A program made the translations under genes and the position numbers. This document shows, one piece after another, positions 18,758 through 30,300 of a DNA stretch of 37,396 nt; position 1 is the stretch's first letter, and the number at the start of each line of letters is the position of its first letter. The notes beneath the pieces are model-generated. The model ran no database searches and was not told where the DNA came from. It saw only the letters and a list, made by a program, of their open reading frames with translations. Source of the DNA: Flammula alnicola (lineage: Eukaryota; Basidiomycota; Agaricomycetes; Agaricales; Strophariaceae); assembly GCA_015499995.1 (NCBI GenBank), contig JADNRV010000414.1, positions 1-37,396 of the forward strand, given 5' to 3'.

Positions 18758-21704
18758 ATGGGTCGAGTTCCGAAGTCCCTAACCAAACGGTCAAAAGCAC
18801 AGCAGCAGCATTTTGCGGCGGCAAGGAATAATAACGGGAGCTTAAAGCCAAAACCACAAAAGGAGGTAGCACTGAAGCCAGCTCAAGAAAAGGTGTCCAA
18901 CCGTGGACCACCATCACCAAGGAAGGCATTAGCGGAAACGAAGAACAAATTGGCCAATACTCAACGGAAGGTCCGGCGCCTCATAAGAAAGCAGGATACA
19001 CTTCAGCAGACAGTCCAGAGCATGAAAGAAAGCAATACTATGCTTTCGAAGAAGCTTGAGGTGGCTGAACAACATAGAGAAACCCTCGAAAAACAGAAAG
19101 ACCGCCTGGAGACACGACTAGCCGCGGAAATCAAAGCTCATCACGAGCTCAAGCAACAAGTAATGCAAGAGCGTCGAGAGCATCGAGAGGAGATCAGGGC
19201 CTTCAAGAAGAGACACCTTCGGGCAGATCAGGTTCGGGAACATGCTATTAAGCGGGCACGACGGGAATCCAAACCGCCGACATTCAAGCTCATGAACAAA
19301 CGCGCATACTCTGTGACATCGCGCAAGATCATGCGGATGCTGGTTGCAAGTGGGTGCGCTCGATCGAAGGTAGGCCATGTTTTGTCAGGCCTTGCTGCAG
19401 AGCTTGGAGTGAAGATGAATTCGGGAAGGTCTGCGAGTCGACGGACGGTGTCACGAGCAGTTCTCGAAGGATATATTGCGGCGAAATGCCAAATTGGGTT
19501 TGAGATCAGCAAGTCGCAAGGTAAGCATTATTTATCTCAGTTCTAGAATATGTAAATTGATCAGTAAAATGTCCGGAATAGCCCTTACAATAAGCGCAGA
19601 TAGTACCTCGAATCGAGGCGTGAACTTCGAGTCCCGCCATATCGCGCTCCGTGTCCCAGACTACAAGACGGGTGACCTTTCAATTGACATGAATTCGACG
19701 CCTCAGATTCGTCTACTGTGCGTGGATTCGACTGTCGACCACACTGCCGACGGAGCAGTGAAAGGCTTTGTCGATTGCATCGAGGAATCTATGAAATATT
19801 TCAATGCAAGTCCATATGCGCAGATACTCAAAAAGAATGTGAAGATACGGCACTTCTTTCACGTCCTCAAAGCTATGAACGGTGACCATGCATCAAAAGA
19901 GAAAAGCGCCGCACGAGGAATGGGAGATAAGAAGCATCAGTCAGCTATCGAAGACTTGGGCGAGGATAGGCTCTTGTCGATGCCAGTCGGAGAGCTCGTC
20001 GAGTATTTGGGCGCATGGAATCAGAAGAAAATCGCACAAGCCGGAGGTATGGAGGAATGGAACAAGCTTTCACAGCTGGAACAGGCGAAGCTGGACAAGA
20101 AGCTAATGCAGGAGATTATCATGGCGCTCGGGCAGGAAGAATACAACGCTCTCTCACCTGAAGACCGTCGGACATTGGACCTATTTATCTGGGCTGGATG
20201 CTGTATGCATAAAGACCAAAACAGTTTCAGAGCCGGGAACGCGGAGATGATGCTTGAATGGGTTCGCCTTGGTATTCCTCCACCCATTCTTCTGGCAAAT
20301 AAGGCCAATTCAGCGACTCTTCGGAAAATTCTCGAACCTGGCGGGCCTAATCCGTTGGACACTGCACTGAGTGAAGATGAACAGAGGGCTTTCGAGCAGA
20401 CAACGCGTGGAGGGGTGAAGACTGTCGCACTCGCTGGCGCCATTCTGAACAACAAGGATGATAAGAAGGGACAGGGAGACAAACACGTCCACTACTTTCA
20501 GGAGAAGGTCGACAAAGCTTACACACATTTCCCAGACACGAGTAACACTCGTTTTGGAAGCCACGGCGATGCGGCGGCGGATTTAATCCAATATCTCGAT
20601 AGTCACATCGAATATCTCCATCTTGTTCGCTTGTCAAAACAAGCAGCAACGCTTACGCAAATCGAATGCAATGTTCTCAAGGCTCTTGGCGATCCGGCCA
20701 CACTTACCGAGCTCTGCGCGATGGTCCTCTATACCCAGGCCGTCAGCAAACCATATATGCGAGCCGTACGAGGTCCAAAATCTGACAATATCCTTGACCT
20801 AGGCCCGCTTCATAAGTTAGTGAAGGAATTCGTTGGGAAAATCATAGAAGAACCGGACCTTCTTGTCTCGGAGGATATCTCTCACGTCAATGGGACTCTT
20901 GATGGAAAAGAGTGGGACAACCCGAAGGCTATTGAGGCTGTCGTAAAGCTCATGTCATCCCTTCCACATCTAAAAGCCTTGACCGTGGCGTTTTTTAGGG
21001 GAGCGCTTGCAACTTGGGAACGCTTTTCTTCAGAATTCGCACCTGGCGGCCTCATCGACGAAGCAAGTGCTGAAGAAAAACATCTCGCATGGATGCCAGC
21101 TACGAATGACGTTAACGAAGGAGCTCTCGGAGGCTATCGAGTGGTTATCCGAGGCAAACCTTCAATGACATTGCATCAATATAACGCGATGGCAATGTTT
21201 CAACGCAACAATACTCAAGATTATATGGACGTGGTCTTTACCGAAGCAGACCATCTATATGTCATGCGCGAGGCGCGTATTATCGATGCTAGCGGGTTGG
21301 AGAAAAAACGGCGGAAGGCGATTGTTGATTATAGAGTCGAGGTTGCCCGAATTCGAAAGGGAAAAGAGGAGGCGCGTCAAACGAAGATCAAGGCTGATGC
21401 GGAGAGATTATCTAAGGTGGTACTGATCACAAAAATATGTGACATACCAGCTTTGACAGTCGCCAAACTCGGAGACCAAATCGACGCCATCCGATTCCGT
21501 GGCCTGCCTGATGTCCCTCCAAAGAGCAGATTTCCGGTAAAGCTCGCACGACAAGAGGCATTGGAGGAAATCTTTATTCGGTATCAGGCCTTTATTTTGG
21601 AAAAGGGTGATGCAGTTCCTAATGTAGATATGCTTTCAGGTGAGCAGGTTGTGGTTAGAGACGAATGGGAGCAACAGGAGGAGGCAGAGATGGATGAAGA
21701 TTAA
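18758..21704 (+). CDS. Large transposase-like protein with N-terminal coiled coil, uncharacterised agaric family
   Basis: Exons 18758-19520 and 19582-21704 join over a 61-nt intron to give 961 aa without interruption. Residues about 60-170 are a long, charged coiled coil (LANTQRKVRRLIRKQDTLQQ and on). Then comes a helix-turn-helix-like stretch (RRTVSRAVLEGYIAAKCQIG). The large C-terminal part has spaced acidic motifs: ISADSTSNRG with Asp261, CCMHKDQNSFRAG with His464/Asp466, and TNDVNEGALGG with Glu767. This order suggests an RNase-H-f old DDE-type transposase or a domesticated copy. From memory, proteins of this design occur in many copies in Agaricomycetes without a named family. I start at 18758 because the frame upstream lacks an ATG. 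No terminal repeats or target duplication were seen, so it may be a single-copy relic or a host gene. Function is inference. Confidence 0.65.
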
Positions 21705-22323
21705 CTTATTGTCATATTTATCTTGATTCAACCTATTTCTAGTATAATTTTTTGGTCTAATGTACAGTAAATACTTTCTAAATTACTACGATGCATTCTA
21801 AAAAGATTTGAGCATTTTATTGGCCTCACAACGAGCAGCAAATCGATTTTGCGTAGATGAAACCCAAGATCATCGAGCGCGGCGCACTTTTTCAGTGGCT
21901 GTGTGCTTAGTAATGGGCCATCAATGGAACTGTGAATGCCCGTCCCCACTATCCGAATATTGGCGGAGAGCCTACCGACTCCAGGCGTACGTTTAGAGGC
22001 ATATCTACCATTTTCCAGGTTTTCTAGGTGAAGCGAATACTTGCGAAAGGCTACCGATATCGTTGTCGATTGAACAAATGCTCTGTCCAAGTCGATGGGG
22101 AACCGCTTGACAGTTGAGTGCACAGGAGAAATTTGTGACCGGTTCGCCCAAGTATTCGGCCCGAAAAGATAGGTCCCGTGATTACTTATAATTAGACGCC
22201 AGACTTGGGACAAACTTGAGCTTGAACGTGTTCGACTCATGTTTAACCAACGTCCAGCGCAGCGCTCAGCATTCTCAACGTGCAACATCCTCATTTAACG
22301 ATTCTAAATTTCTCTTCCTTGCT
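21705..22323. other. Region between transposase-like and BTB genes
   Basis: This is the 3' flank of the transposase-like gene and the 5' flank of the BTB gene. A minus-strand frame of 188 codons (21728-22294) is long for chance but has no motif, no introns and lies across the BTB promoter; I give it low weight as a gene. Nothing else is supported. Confidence 0.4.
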
Positions 22324-23268
22324 ATGCAACCTGCCATTTCCGAACCAGAGCTAACCGATGCCAACTTAAGCAGCCTCGCGGACGTCACGGAGGCGCTTTG
22401 CACGGAGGTCAGCCGCCTCGCCAGATTGCTTGCGCGAGATCAGGTGTATTATTTTGAAGTCATCGTTTTCGAGGTAAAAACTTGTACTGAGGTCGGATTT
22501 AGTGTAATCTAACAACGTTTCCGAACTGAAGGTCGAAGGCACTCTCTTTCGCGTCCCAAAGAACGGCTTTGAAGTTCCAGGAAGCTTCTTCGAAACTTTG
22601 TTCTCTCTTCCTGGACCCGGAAAAAATGGTACACACATGGAAGGCACTGATGATACGTGCCCCATAGTCATTAAAGGAATCTCTAAGGACCATTTTCGAA
22701 GCTTTTTGAGCGTCATGTATCCGTTGTGAGTGTTTGTGCTTTCTTGGCCTCTCCGTCTGTTATCTCACCGTAGATCAGTAAACGCACTGCATCAACGTAC
22801 GAGGAATGGCTGGGCGTCCTCCATCTCGCGACGCAATGGGATTTTACTGAAGTATTTCTCCATTCTACTATTTTTAAGTCTTTCCTTGATTCGTAATATT
22901 CACGCTTTCAGTTTCGAAATAAGTCTATTCAAGCTCTTACGGTACTCATTCAAACGAGAAGTGTTACCGACAACATTCTCCTTGCCAAAAAGTACAAGGT
23001 CAAGAATTGGCTCATACAGGGATACACATCTCTTATCCAGCAACCGCAACCTCTTAATCTTGATCAACTTTGCGCGGCGATGATCGACACTCTTACAATC
23101 GCAAGACTCTTGTCCATTAGAGAGTCGATACACATGAAACGCACGGTTTGCCATTCAGTTGGATTATACACCTCCAGCCCGACTCTACGTCCTTATGGTG
23201 TTACGGACGAGGAAGCCGTCAGGCTGGTCAGTCAGATGTTTGCATCGGAAATTGCAGAAATGGCCTGA
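22324..23268 (+). CDS. BTB/POZ domain protein
   Basis: Exons 22324-22473, 22532-22725, 22779-22851 and 22912-23268 give 257 aa. The BTB fold spans about residues 40-165: FEVEGTLFRVPKNGFEVPGS, FFETLFSLPGPGK, IVIKGISKDHFRSFLSVMYP, then EEWLGVLHLATQWDFTE. A helical C-terminal half follows (LAKKYKVKNWLIQGYTSLIQ). This is the common agaric layout of a BTB domain plus a BACK-like helical part. Such proteins dimerise and often serve as adaptors for Cul3 ubiquitin ligases or in transcription; the partner here is unknown. For exon 3 the acceptor ATCAG at 22778 is needed to keep the frame, not the nearer CGTAG at 22773. The gene appears intact. A second, distantly similar BTB gene lies at 32902-34066. 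Confidence 0.85.
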
Positions 23269-23797
23269 GGAGACCTAGCCGATGGAAAATCGTCCCAATA
23301 GTAGCACTTCCAAATATCCGTCCCAGTTCCGCATCGATATCTTGCTGCTCGTTTCTATCATCTCGTATCACTGGCTCGCAGTGTTCCAGAAGCTTGGATC
23401 TAGCCGAGAATCAAATTTATATAAATCATAAACGACGATTTGAGTACACAGCATAATTTGAGTCGTAACATCGCTAGGTATTATCCAGAATTGTGGGCAA
23501 AAGAAATATGCATACATAAATGAGTACAAGATACAAGAAAAAGGGGCGCGTCACCAGAGGTTAAAATTCAATCTGGGCCGATCGACTCTGCCGTGTTGTG
23601 GTGTGTGGTAGACGCTGATAATTCCCGGATTATGAGTATATGAAAGAGATAAGCATTTGGCCGGGATGTGTTCACCAATCATAACTGGGACGAGAAGACG
23701 GTCATACATAAGAGGGGGACGTGGTTGTTGAATAAACAATTTAAGGGAAAAGGAGACAACTTTTGAACATGCTTCAAGGTTGAAAAATGGAAACAGT
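23269..23797. other. Region between two convergent 3' ends
   Basis: The BTB gene (+) and the IFI6-like gene (-) end here. A minus-strand frame at 23551-24039 overlaps the Pro-rich tail of the IFI6-like gene in another frame and is best seen as its shadow. No feature is supported. Confidence 0.55.
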
Positions 23798-24885
23798 TTA
23801 TTGTTCATACGGGGGTGGAGGTGGTGCGCACGATGCCGTTCCAGCGCTCGATTCAGATGGCTTTGAATTAGAGTCTTTGCCCTCAATGATTGGGGGTGGA
23901 GAAGGTGTACGCGAAGCCCTTCCGTCAAGCGATTCAAGTGGCGTTGAATTAGAGTCGTCTCCGTCTTTTCGGGAATTGAGGATGGTAGCGCCAGCGGCGA
24001 TCGTCCCAATGGCAGACATAATAGATCCTCCAGAAGCAACGACTGAAGTGGCGCCTACAGATTGACAAACCGAAAACAAGCCCGTAGTCGCCCCTCCATA
24101 GAAAGCGGACTGGAGTCCAGCCGCGATTGAACCTGAGAGCACACCATTGTTGAGATTATTTGGAAGAACAAAAGATAGCTAGGGAGACATACCACCGGCT
24201 ACACCTGAGGCCGTGAAACCTATGGCGTGTAATCCACCAACGACAAGGGCAGGAGCGAGCATGGTGCTCCCGACGACGACCAGCCCCGTCCCTGCGGCCA
24301 CCGTTGCGGTTGTGGTAGCCACAGGATGCTCTTTTCGGAAATTTTCGAGTGCAGAAGGCTTCGTGTCTGCCCATCATTTTATATTAACATGAAAGGCATT
24401 TAAAAATGAATGTACCCCAAAGCCGCTCACCTTCCACAACTAATAACAGGAAGGAATCAAGGAGTGCGTTGAGAAAACGAACAACCAGTCAAGGAAGCAT
24501 CATACTAACCTATCTCAAGGAGTGCGCTCACGAACTCGTCCCAAGGCCATACGAGAATACCCGTGTCTGTGCGACGCTGCCTCTGCGTCCTCATAGCTAT
24601 ATTCACCGATCCCTCAAGGAACAGTATCGCCGCATCCGACCACTGCGTCTGTGGTATCCCGCTCGCGCTGAGCTCCGTCTCCATCCTCGGCAGCCAATCC
24701 TTCAATGCCTCTGCTGAGTTCAGTTTGGGATAGGAGATTTCCTCGCCAGTAGAGTGGTCATATCGCATCCGGCTGACTCGACGACGGAGTTCTTGTTGAG
24801 ATATTCTTGGTTGTTCGTCTTCACCTACAGGGGTCGAGCTGGAATCAGATGATCTAGCAGATTTTGGAGATTCTTCAATAACCAT
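23798..24885 (-). CDS. IFI6/IFI27 (ISG12)-like membrane protein with a 9-nt microexon
   Basis: Exons 24885-24510, 24439-24431, 24366-24193 and 24132-23798 give 297 aa. The second exon is only 9 nt (TTGTGGAAG) and keeps the frame; without it a 143-nt intron would be needed, long for this genome. Residues 1-125 are polar, with a helical stretch around ISQQELRRRVSRM and a compact segment (LKDWLPRMETELSASGIPQ). Residues about 140-235 are Gly/Ala-rich and hydrophobic (TVAAGTGLVVVG, LVVGGLHAIGFTASGVAGGS, IAAGLQSAFYGGATTG), the mark of the interferon-induced 6-16 family, which in animals sits in mitochondrial or ER membranes. The tail holds two imperfect copies of a Ser/Pro-rich unit and ends PPPPPYEQ. 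The family is known in fungi, but function is not. Membrane location is inferred. Confidence 0.75.
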
Positions 24886-26056
24886 GACTGTCGTTGAGAT
24901 GGTGGTTCCACTGAAAGAATGGCCGACTATCAGCGCTCATGTCACGTTCTTGGTTGTAAGTGTGGGCAGCCAAATAGTGCTCTACATCGTGGGCTAACCG
25001 TCACAACCGTGTCAACCCGAAGAACAAGGACATTCGCATCCATTTCTCCTCTTCTACGTCTGAAAGATAACCTCTCTAGGTATTCCCTTGCCGCAGCAAG
25101 GGCGGGTCGCCCCTGAGACGGAGATAACCCTAAGTTGCGGTCGAATATCGAAAGAGAACCCATTCCAATTTGAAGGTTTGGTCCCTTTGTCATTCAGATA
25201 TTAATAACTGGAGGTGGATTGTGCGAAAAGGGCGAAAAGGCTGAAAAGAGGAGACCGAAGTTACAAATATTTATACGGTTTACGACATTTTGTGACACTC
25301 TGTCAAGCTTTGAGTGGGGTCTTCCACGCGGTTAAACTTTTCACGAGACGCTTACAGCATATGAAACTCATCGCAGTCACGCCCAAGCGATGGTATTAAG
25401 AATGTTGCACAATTTCGACGAAAGCGTTCTGAAAAAATAGCATGAGTCAACACACAGTAGACCATTTATTAATGAGATTAAAATCGACGAACCTGCCCGT
25501 AAGGGAGTCTCATTCGCCCCATTTCTCCTCGACAATCAACCAGGAGCTTGGGGAACTGTTTTCAATGGAGATGGAGAAACACAATGGGCGTTGGGGAACT
25601 TGCAATGTTTCCATAGTGGCAGGAAATTGAGCGAGACTGAGCGAGAGCTTCAGAATCTGCGGACTATAGGCATTGAAAACCTCCGGTCGCTTGCTTTCCA
25701 CACAAAGATCGAACTTTCTGGAAGGTACACCCATAGATAAAGGAGAGGCTGTGAACGACGACCTATCCGCCAGTAAGATAGGAGTAACCCAGAAAAAGTG
25801 CGCAGTTGAAACTTCGGCGCTCCTCAAGGCGGACCTTCACACATCCAGTTGACCAACGGCGCAACATACGGGACCACGAGATCGAAGGTCTGTGGGTCCA
25901 CAGAACAGCGTGTCCACAGAAAAGCCTAAAGCGGTCCGGAGCGGTGCACTTCAGCAGAAAAAGCATCAGAAATATATTATCAATCCCATTTCAACAATGT
26001 ATTAAGAAAACGAGTGCACACACAAGATCAGGGAAGAGACCAAGAGCGAAGGCGAA
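24886..26056. other. Region between IFI6-like and LENG1-like genes
   Basis: The left part, to about 25440, is the 5' flank of the IFI6-like gene and shows nothing else I can support. The right part carries the coding remnant listed at 25458-26005. A minus-strand frame of 105 codons (25510-25827) spans the same bases and is the alternative reading. Confidence 0.5.
25458..26005 (+). pseudogene. Decayed coding region, origin unknown
   Basis: From 25459 to 25740 the + strand is open without an ATG in frame and reads like folded protein: GVSFAPFLLDNQPGAWGTVF, then NGDGETQWALGNLQCFHSGR and KLSETERELQNLRTIGIENL. A splice acceptor (ACACACAG) lies just upstream at 25458. At about 25722 one extra base moves the likely frame, which goes on as TPIDKGEAVNDDLSASKIG to a TGA at 25850. 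The same frame stays open after that to 26005. This looks like a gene remnant with one frameshift and one stop. I do not recognise the family. The minus strand also has an open frame here, so the strand is not fully certain. Confidence 0.4.
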
Positions 26057-27070
26057 TCACCACTGTCTCTGGAGATGGTTCCGAGTCCGATCTTCTTCAT
26101 CTCGACGACGGCGCCGATCTCGGTATCTGTGCGCCTCCTCTACCTCTCTCCGATTGAAGACATCGCCGTAGCCATCGCTTGGCTCACCATGAACGGTACT
26201 TGGTGTTGCGTTAGCTTCCATTTCCCGCTTCTTCCGCCTGATGAGCTCCAACGCTCGTTCCCTCTCCGACGATTCTCGCGAGAGCCGTGCTTGGACTTCA
26301 GGCGGTTTGTCAGAGATTGCTTTCAGGGATGATGCATGTGGACGAAATTGAGATCTAGATGACGATGAATAGCCGGATGGACGAGTAGCCAGCTGTCTCG
26401 TTATCGACGTCAAGGGGTCATGTGCGAACTTGCGAGATTCTTCTCGCTTCCTAATTCAAAGGGACGTTAAGCAGGACGCGACGTGAAGCTATGTCTCTAG
26501 TTACCTTTTCTCATCTTCGATTTCTTCAGGCGCATCCTGCGCGGGTGCCGAATACCAGGGTTTGAGATCCTTTGCTGAAGGGGCTAGGGGAACACCTTTC
26601 TCCGTTTCAGCGGCACCCTTCTTTGAAACCTTGACAGCAGCAGCGATGGCATTCTGGAACGCAATGTCAGTACGAGTTGGATGGAGCAAGTCAACGGGCA
26701 CACAAGCTCCAAGTCTTCGAATAAATTGATATGTCCGTTCGTCGTTGGCAATGTCACAGCCTGCATTGAACTTGTTGAACTGAGATGCTTGAGGTCATCG
26801 TCGTCTCGTCGTTTCTTCTTCTTCTCAGATTTGTTCAAAACGTCAGCTCTTTCACGTAGTAGGTCGATACGAGCTTCGGCGTCCTGTTCTCAACCCACGT
26901 TAGGATATGTATTCCATGGATCGAGAAATGAAACGCACTGCGACCATCATCCTGCCCTCTTCCTTTTCCTCCTTGAGTCTGGCTTCCTCTTCATCCCTTC
27001 GAACTTTTTCAATATTATCTCGTCGATAAGGATGGTATGATTTGTGATGAGCGATATTTAGTTTGCCCAT
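26057..27070 (-). CDS. LENG1-like nuclear protein with Cir_N domain
   Basis: Exons 27070-26939, 26883-26704, 26653-26505 and 26450-26057 give 284 aa. The N-terminus MGKLNIAHHKSYHPYRRDNI followed by EKVRRDEEEARLKEEKEEGR is a CBF1-interacting corepressor N-terminal (Cir_N) domain, residues 1-44. The rest matches the LENG1 plan: an acidic/basic coiled stretch, HINLFEDLE, a KPWYS segment, HDPLTSITRQL and a C-terminal Arg/Glu-rich tail (RYRDRRRRRDEEDR). Such proteins are nuclear and linked to pre-mRNA splicing. CWC25 also has a Cir_N domain, but its N-terminus is different (it has KSWHP). The gene is intact and starts 239 bp from XPF on the other strand, so the two may share a promoter. Confidence 0.8.
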
Positions 27071-27309
27071 GGTTGCAGAAGGTTGTGGGAGTCAATGCAG
27101 AAGTGTCGTTGGTAGCGTGACTCGGCTCCGACAAAGATGACAGGCAATTTCATTCTTGACTTCCTGTCACAACATTGAACTCGCTTTCATCTGATCTACC
27201 ATGAATTGAGAAGACTATATTACAACTTAAAGGCTTGGATATTACTCGGAAACTTTCAATTAATAACGAAAACGAATACTTCAAGAACAGTGCCTACGAA
27301 CGAGCTACG
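27071..27309. promoter_or_regulatory. Shared divergent promoter of LENG1-like and XPF genes
   Basis: Only 239 bp separate the two start codons, which point away from each other. No TATA box is obvious, as expected for housekeeping genes. A three-codon upstream frame (ATG AAT TGA at about 27201) precedes the XPF start and could lower its translation. Sharing of control elements is inference from distance. Confidence 0.5.
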
Positions 27310-30300
27310 ATGTCAACTTTACTGCCTTTTCACAAGTCAATTCTGGAGAAGATCCATGACCCAGCCACAAGCGACTTGCTCATTCTCGCGAGAGGCTTAG
27401 GTCTCCGCAGAGTCATATGCACGCTCATGAAAATATATGACTCTCCACAGAACCTTATCTTACTGGTCAATGCCACCCCGGAAGAAGAATCGGCCATCGG
27501 AGAAGAGATGGGAATCATAGGGTGCAGAAGGCCCGGCTTGAGGGTCGTCAGTTATGAGACGAAAGACAGGTGCGTCTCACGTCATTTTACCACCTCCATT
27601 TCTTAACAATGTCTGTTGGATAGGCAGAATTTGTACAAGCAAGGCGGCATAATTTCCGTCACTTCGCGTATATTGGTCGTTGACATGTTGCAGTCCGATA
27701 TACCAATAGAATTGATTACCGGGATGCTCGTTCTGCACGCTGAGAAGTGCGCAACCTTTCAGAAATTCGCAACTAAAACTTACCATGTTACAGAGTGACC
27801 CCCTTGGTTGTAGAAGCATTCATTGTTCGACTATATCGCGAAAAGAACAAGAAAGGTTTTGTCAAGGCCTTTACCGATCAACCTGAGCACATTACAAGCG
27901 GGCTATCTCCTCTCAAGAATATTATGAAGGAGCTGCAACTTCGTAATGTCCACATATTTCCTCGGTATCTCTTTTCCTCAGCTGGTTTATGACATGTCTC
28001 ATATTATCCTAGCTTTCATGAAGAAATCAAGAAATCTCTTGAACGTCGGAGGGCTGATGTCGTCGAGTTATCCCAACATCTGACCGAACCCATGGCCGAT
28101 ATTCACCACGCTATTATTCAATGCATGACCACGACTTTATCAGAACTCAAGCGTTCGAACACCTCCGTATGCCGTCTGTCTGTTTAATATATCAATCCCT
28201 CATGTCGCACTCTAGCTTGACCTAGACGATTTCAACATCGAAAACGCCTACTTTCGCTCTTTCGAAATCATCGTCCGTCGTCAACTTGATTCTGTATGGC
28301 ACCATGTTGGACCGAAGACGAAACAGTTAGTGAACGACTTAGGCACACTGCGTCGATTGCTGTAGTACGTACACCGCCTATTATTTCAAGGGCACTAACA
28401 AATCTCCTATTAGCTATCTTTTAACGTATGACGCACTGCAATTTCATTCCTATTTGGAAACACTTATAGCTTCCAACACCGTCACGGCTGCGGGTGGTGC
28501 CAAGCAGCATCAGTCTCCGTGGATGTTGACCGACGCAGCCAATATCATATTTAAATCTGCTCAACGAAGATGCTACACGATTAGCTCCGCGACAAAAAAG
28601 CGAGTTATCGATCTTACTGAAGACGACGACGCATGGGCTGCGTTGGACGAAGCAGAAGGCATCATTAATTCGTCACGGGACAAGGGCAAGGCGAAAGAGA
28701 CTGACGCGAGACCTGGTTGGCTACCAGACGGCCTTGAGCCTGTCCTCGAGGAGCTTCCTAAATGGAACCTTCTATCTGAGATTCTTCTGGAGGCGGAGGG
28801 AGAGATTATTAGGCAGGAGAGTACGAAGAAGCCAGGTACAACATGTGAGCCACGTCCTGTTCCTCGTAGTTCCAGCTCTGACGAAGTAATTCCCAGCAAC
28901 TCCAAGCTCATCTAACACCATACTCGTCATGACATCCTCCACTCGTACGTGCAGTCTTCTCACCGAATTCCTCTCCACGATGGACCCAGAAGCTTCGCCT
29001 GGGTCTCGAGGGCGCAAAATGATGCTACAAAAACTTCGGCTCTACCTCTGGTGGAAAGCGCAGCTTGGCGTTCGGAAACAAGGAGGGAAGCCTCAATTTT
29101 CGGTGCCCGAAAGTAGCAGGCAAGCCATGAATGGCTTCGGTGACAAAGATGGCATCAGCGAGGCATTGAGGAAGAAGGACAAAGAAAAGGCGGCGAGGAC
29201 CCAAAATCGACGCCGAGTGCGTGGAGGTGCCCCTACTTCTGGTGTGTCTGGCGTGAAGCCTGAACCTCAAGAGGCACATCTGAATGAAGTTCAAAACGAG
29301 GCGGATGCTTTTGCCCAATTGTGAGCATGCCTGCGTCCAGTTTTTCCATGAGCTTCCTGCTGATTATCTGGACTGTTATAGCTGGGAATCGCAAGGAGAA
29401 GCTTTCCTTTCCGGACAGCCCATGAACCTCGCTGACGATTCCGTGGCATTCTTGGATTTCGGGTCCGATAACCTGGAGAGTGATTTTGATACAAATTATG
29501 GCCTCCTACCTCCGGAGCAAACCGTCCTCATTCGGGCGTATTCAGACGATACCGACGATCGAATATTGACTGAAATTAAGCCGAAATTCATTGTCATGTT
29601 CGAGCCTGATATGGATTTTGTTCGTCGAATTGAGGTTAGATACATTCAGCTCTCATTCGATGTACTCATCAATCGAATTCTGATACAGGTATACAAAAGC
29701 TCGAACCCAGGTTTAGCTGTTCGCGTGTACCACATGGTGTACAGCAACAGCTCCGAGGAACACAAATACCTTGCTGGTATCAGAAAGGAGAAAGATTCCT
29801 TCCAACGACTTATCAAAGAACGAGGTGTAAGTCAGCGTGCCTTTAATAACCATCTTTGCTAACTCAGTGACTTGTAGTCCATGTTAATAACGTTAGTCGA
29901 AGACAGAAGAGACCCTGGCGGGGATGCTATAATCAAAACGATCAGTTCACGACTAGCAGGAGGCAGAAGAGAGTTGAACAAAGAACCATCCCGGGTAAGA
30001 TGTCCACAGCATGAATGTGGGACTAGGCGATTCATCGTGATTTTCTTCAGGTTATCGTGGATATGAGAGAGTTTCGGTCAACACTGCCGTCCTTACTGCA
30101 TGCGTCGAATTTGCTCGTTATACCCGCCACGCTAACTGTTGGCGACTATGTCCTGACACCGGATATCTGTGTCGAGCGGAAGAGTTTATCCGACTTAATA
30201 TCAAGTTTCAATAGTGGTCGTCTGTAAGTTGGGTTTAGATTCTTCCTTCAACTATCGTTTGATGTTCTTTCTGTCAGATATACCCAATGTGAAATGATGA

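Noticed and set aside
18500..21800. Terminal inverted repeats around the transposase-like gene
   Set aside because: I compared both flanks by eye and found no convincing match.
21728..22294. A 188-codon minus-strand frame
   Set aside because: It has no motif, no intron and covers the promoter of the BTB gene; length alone is not enough.
23551..24039. A 162-codon minus-strand frame
   Set aside because: It is a shadow of the repeated Pro-rich tail of the IFI6-like gene.
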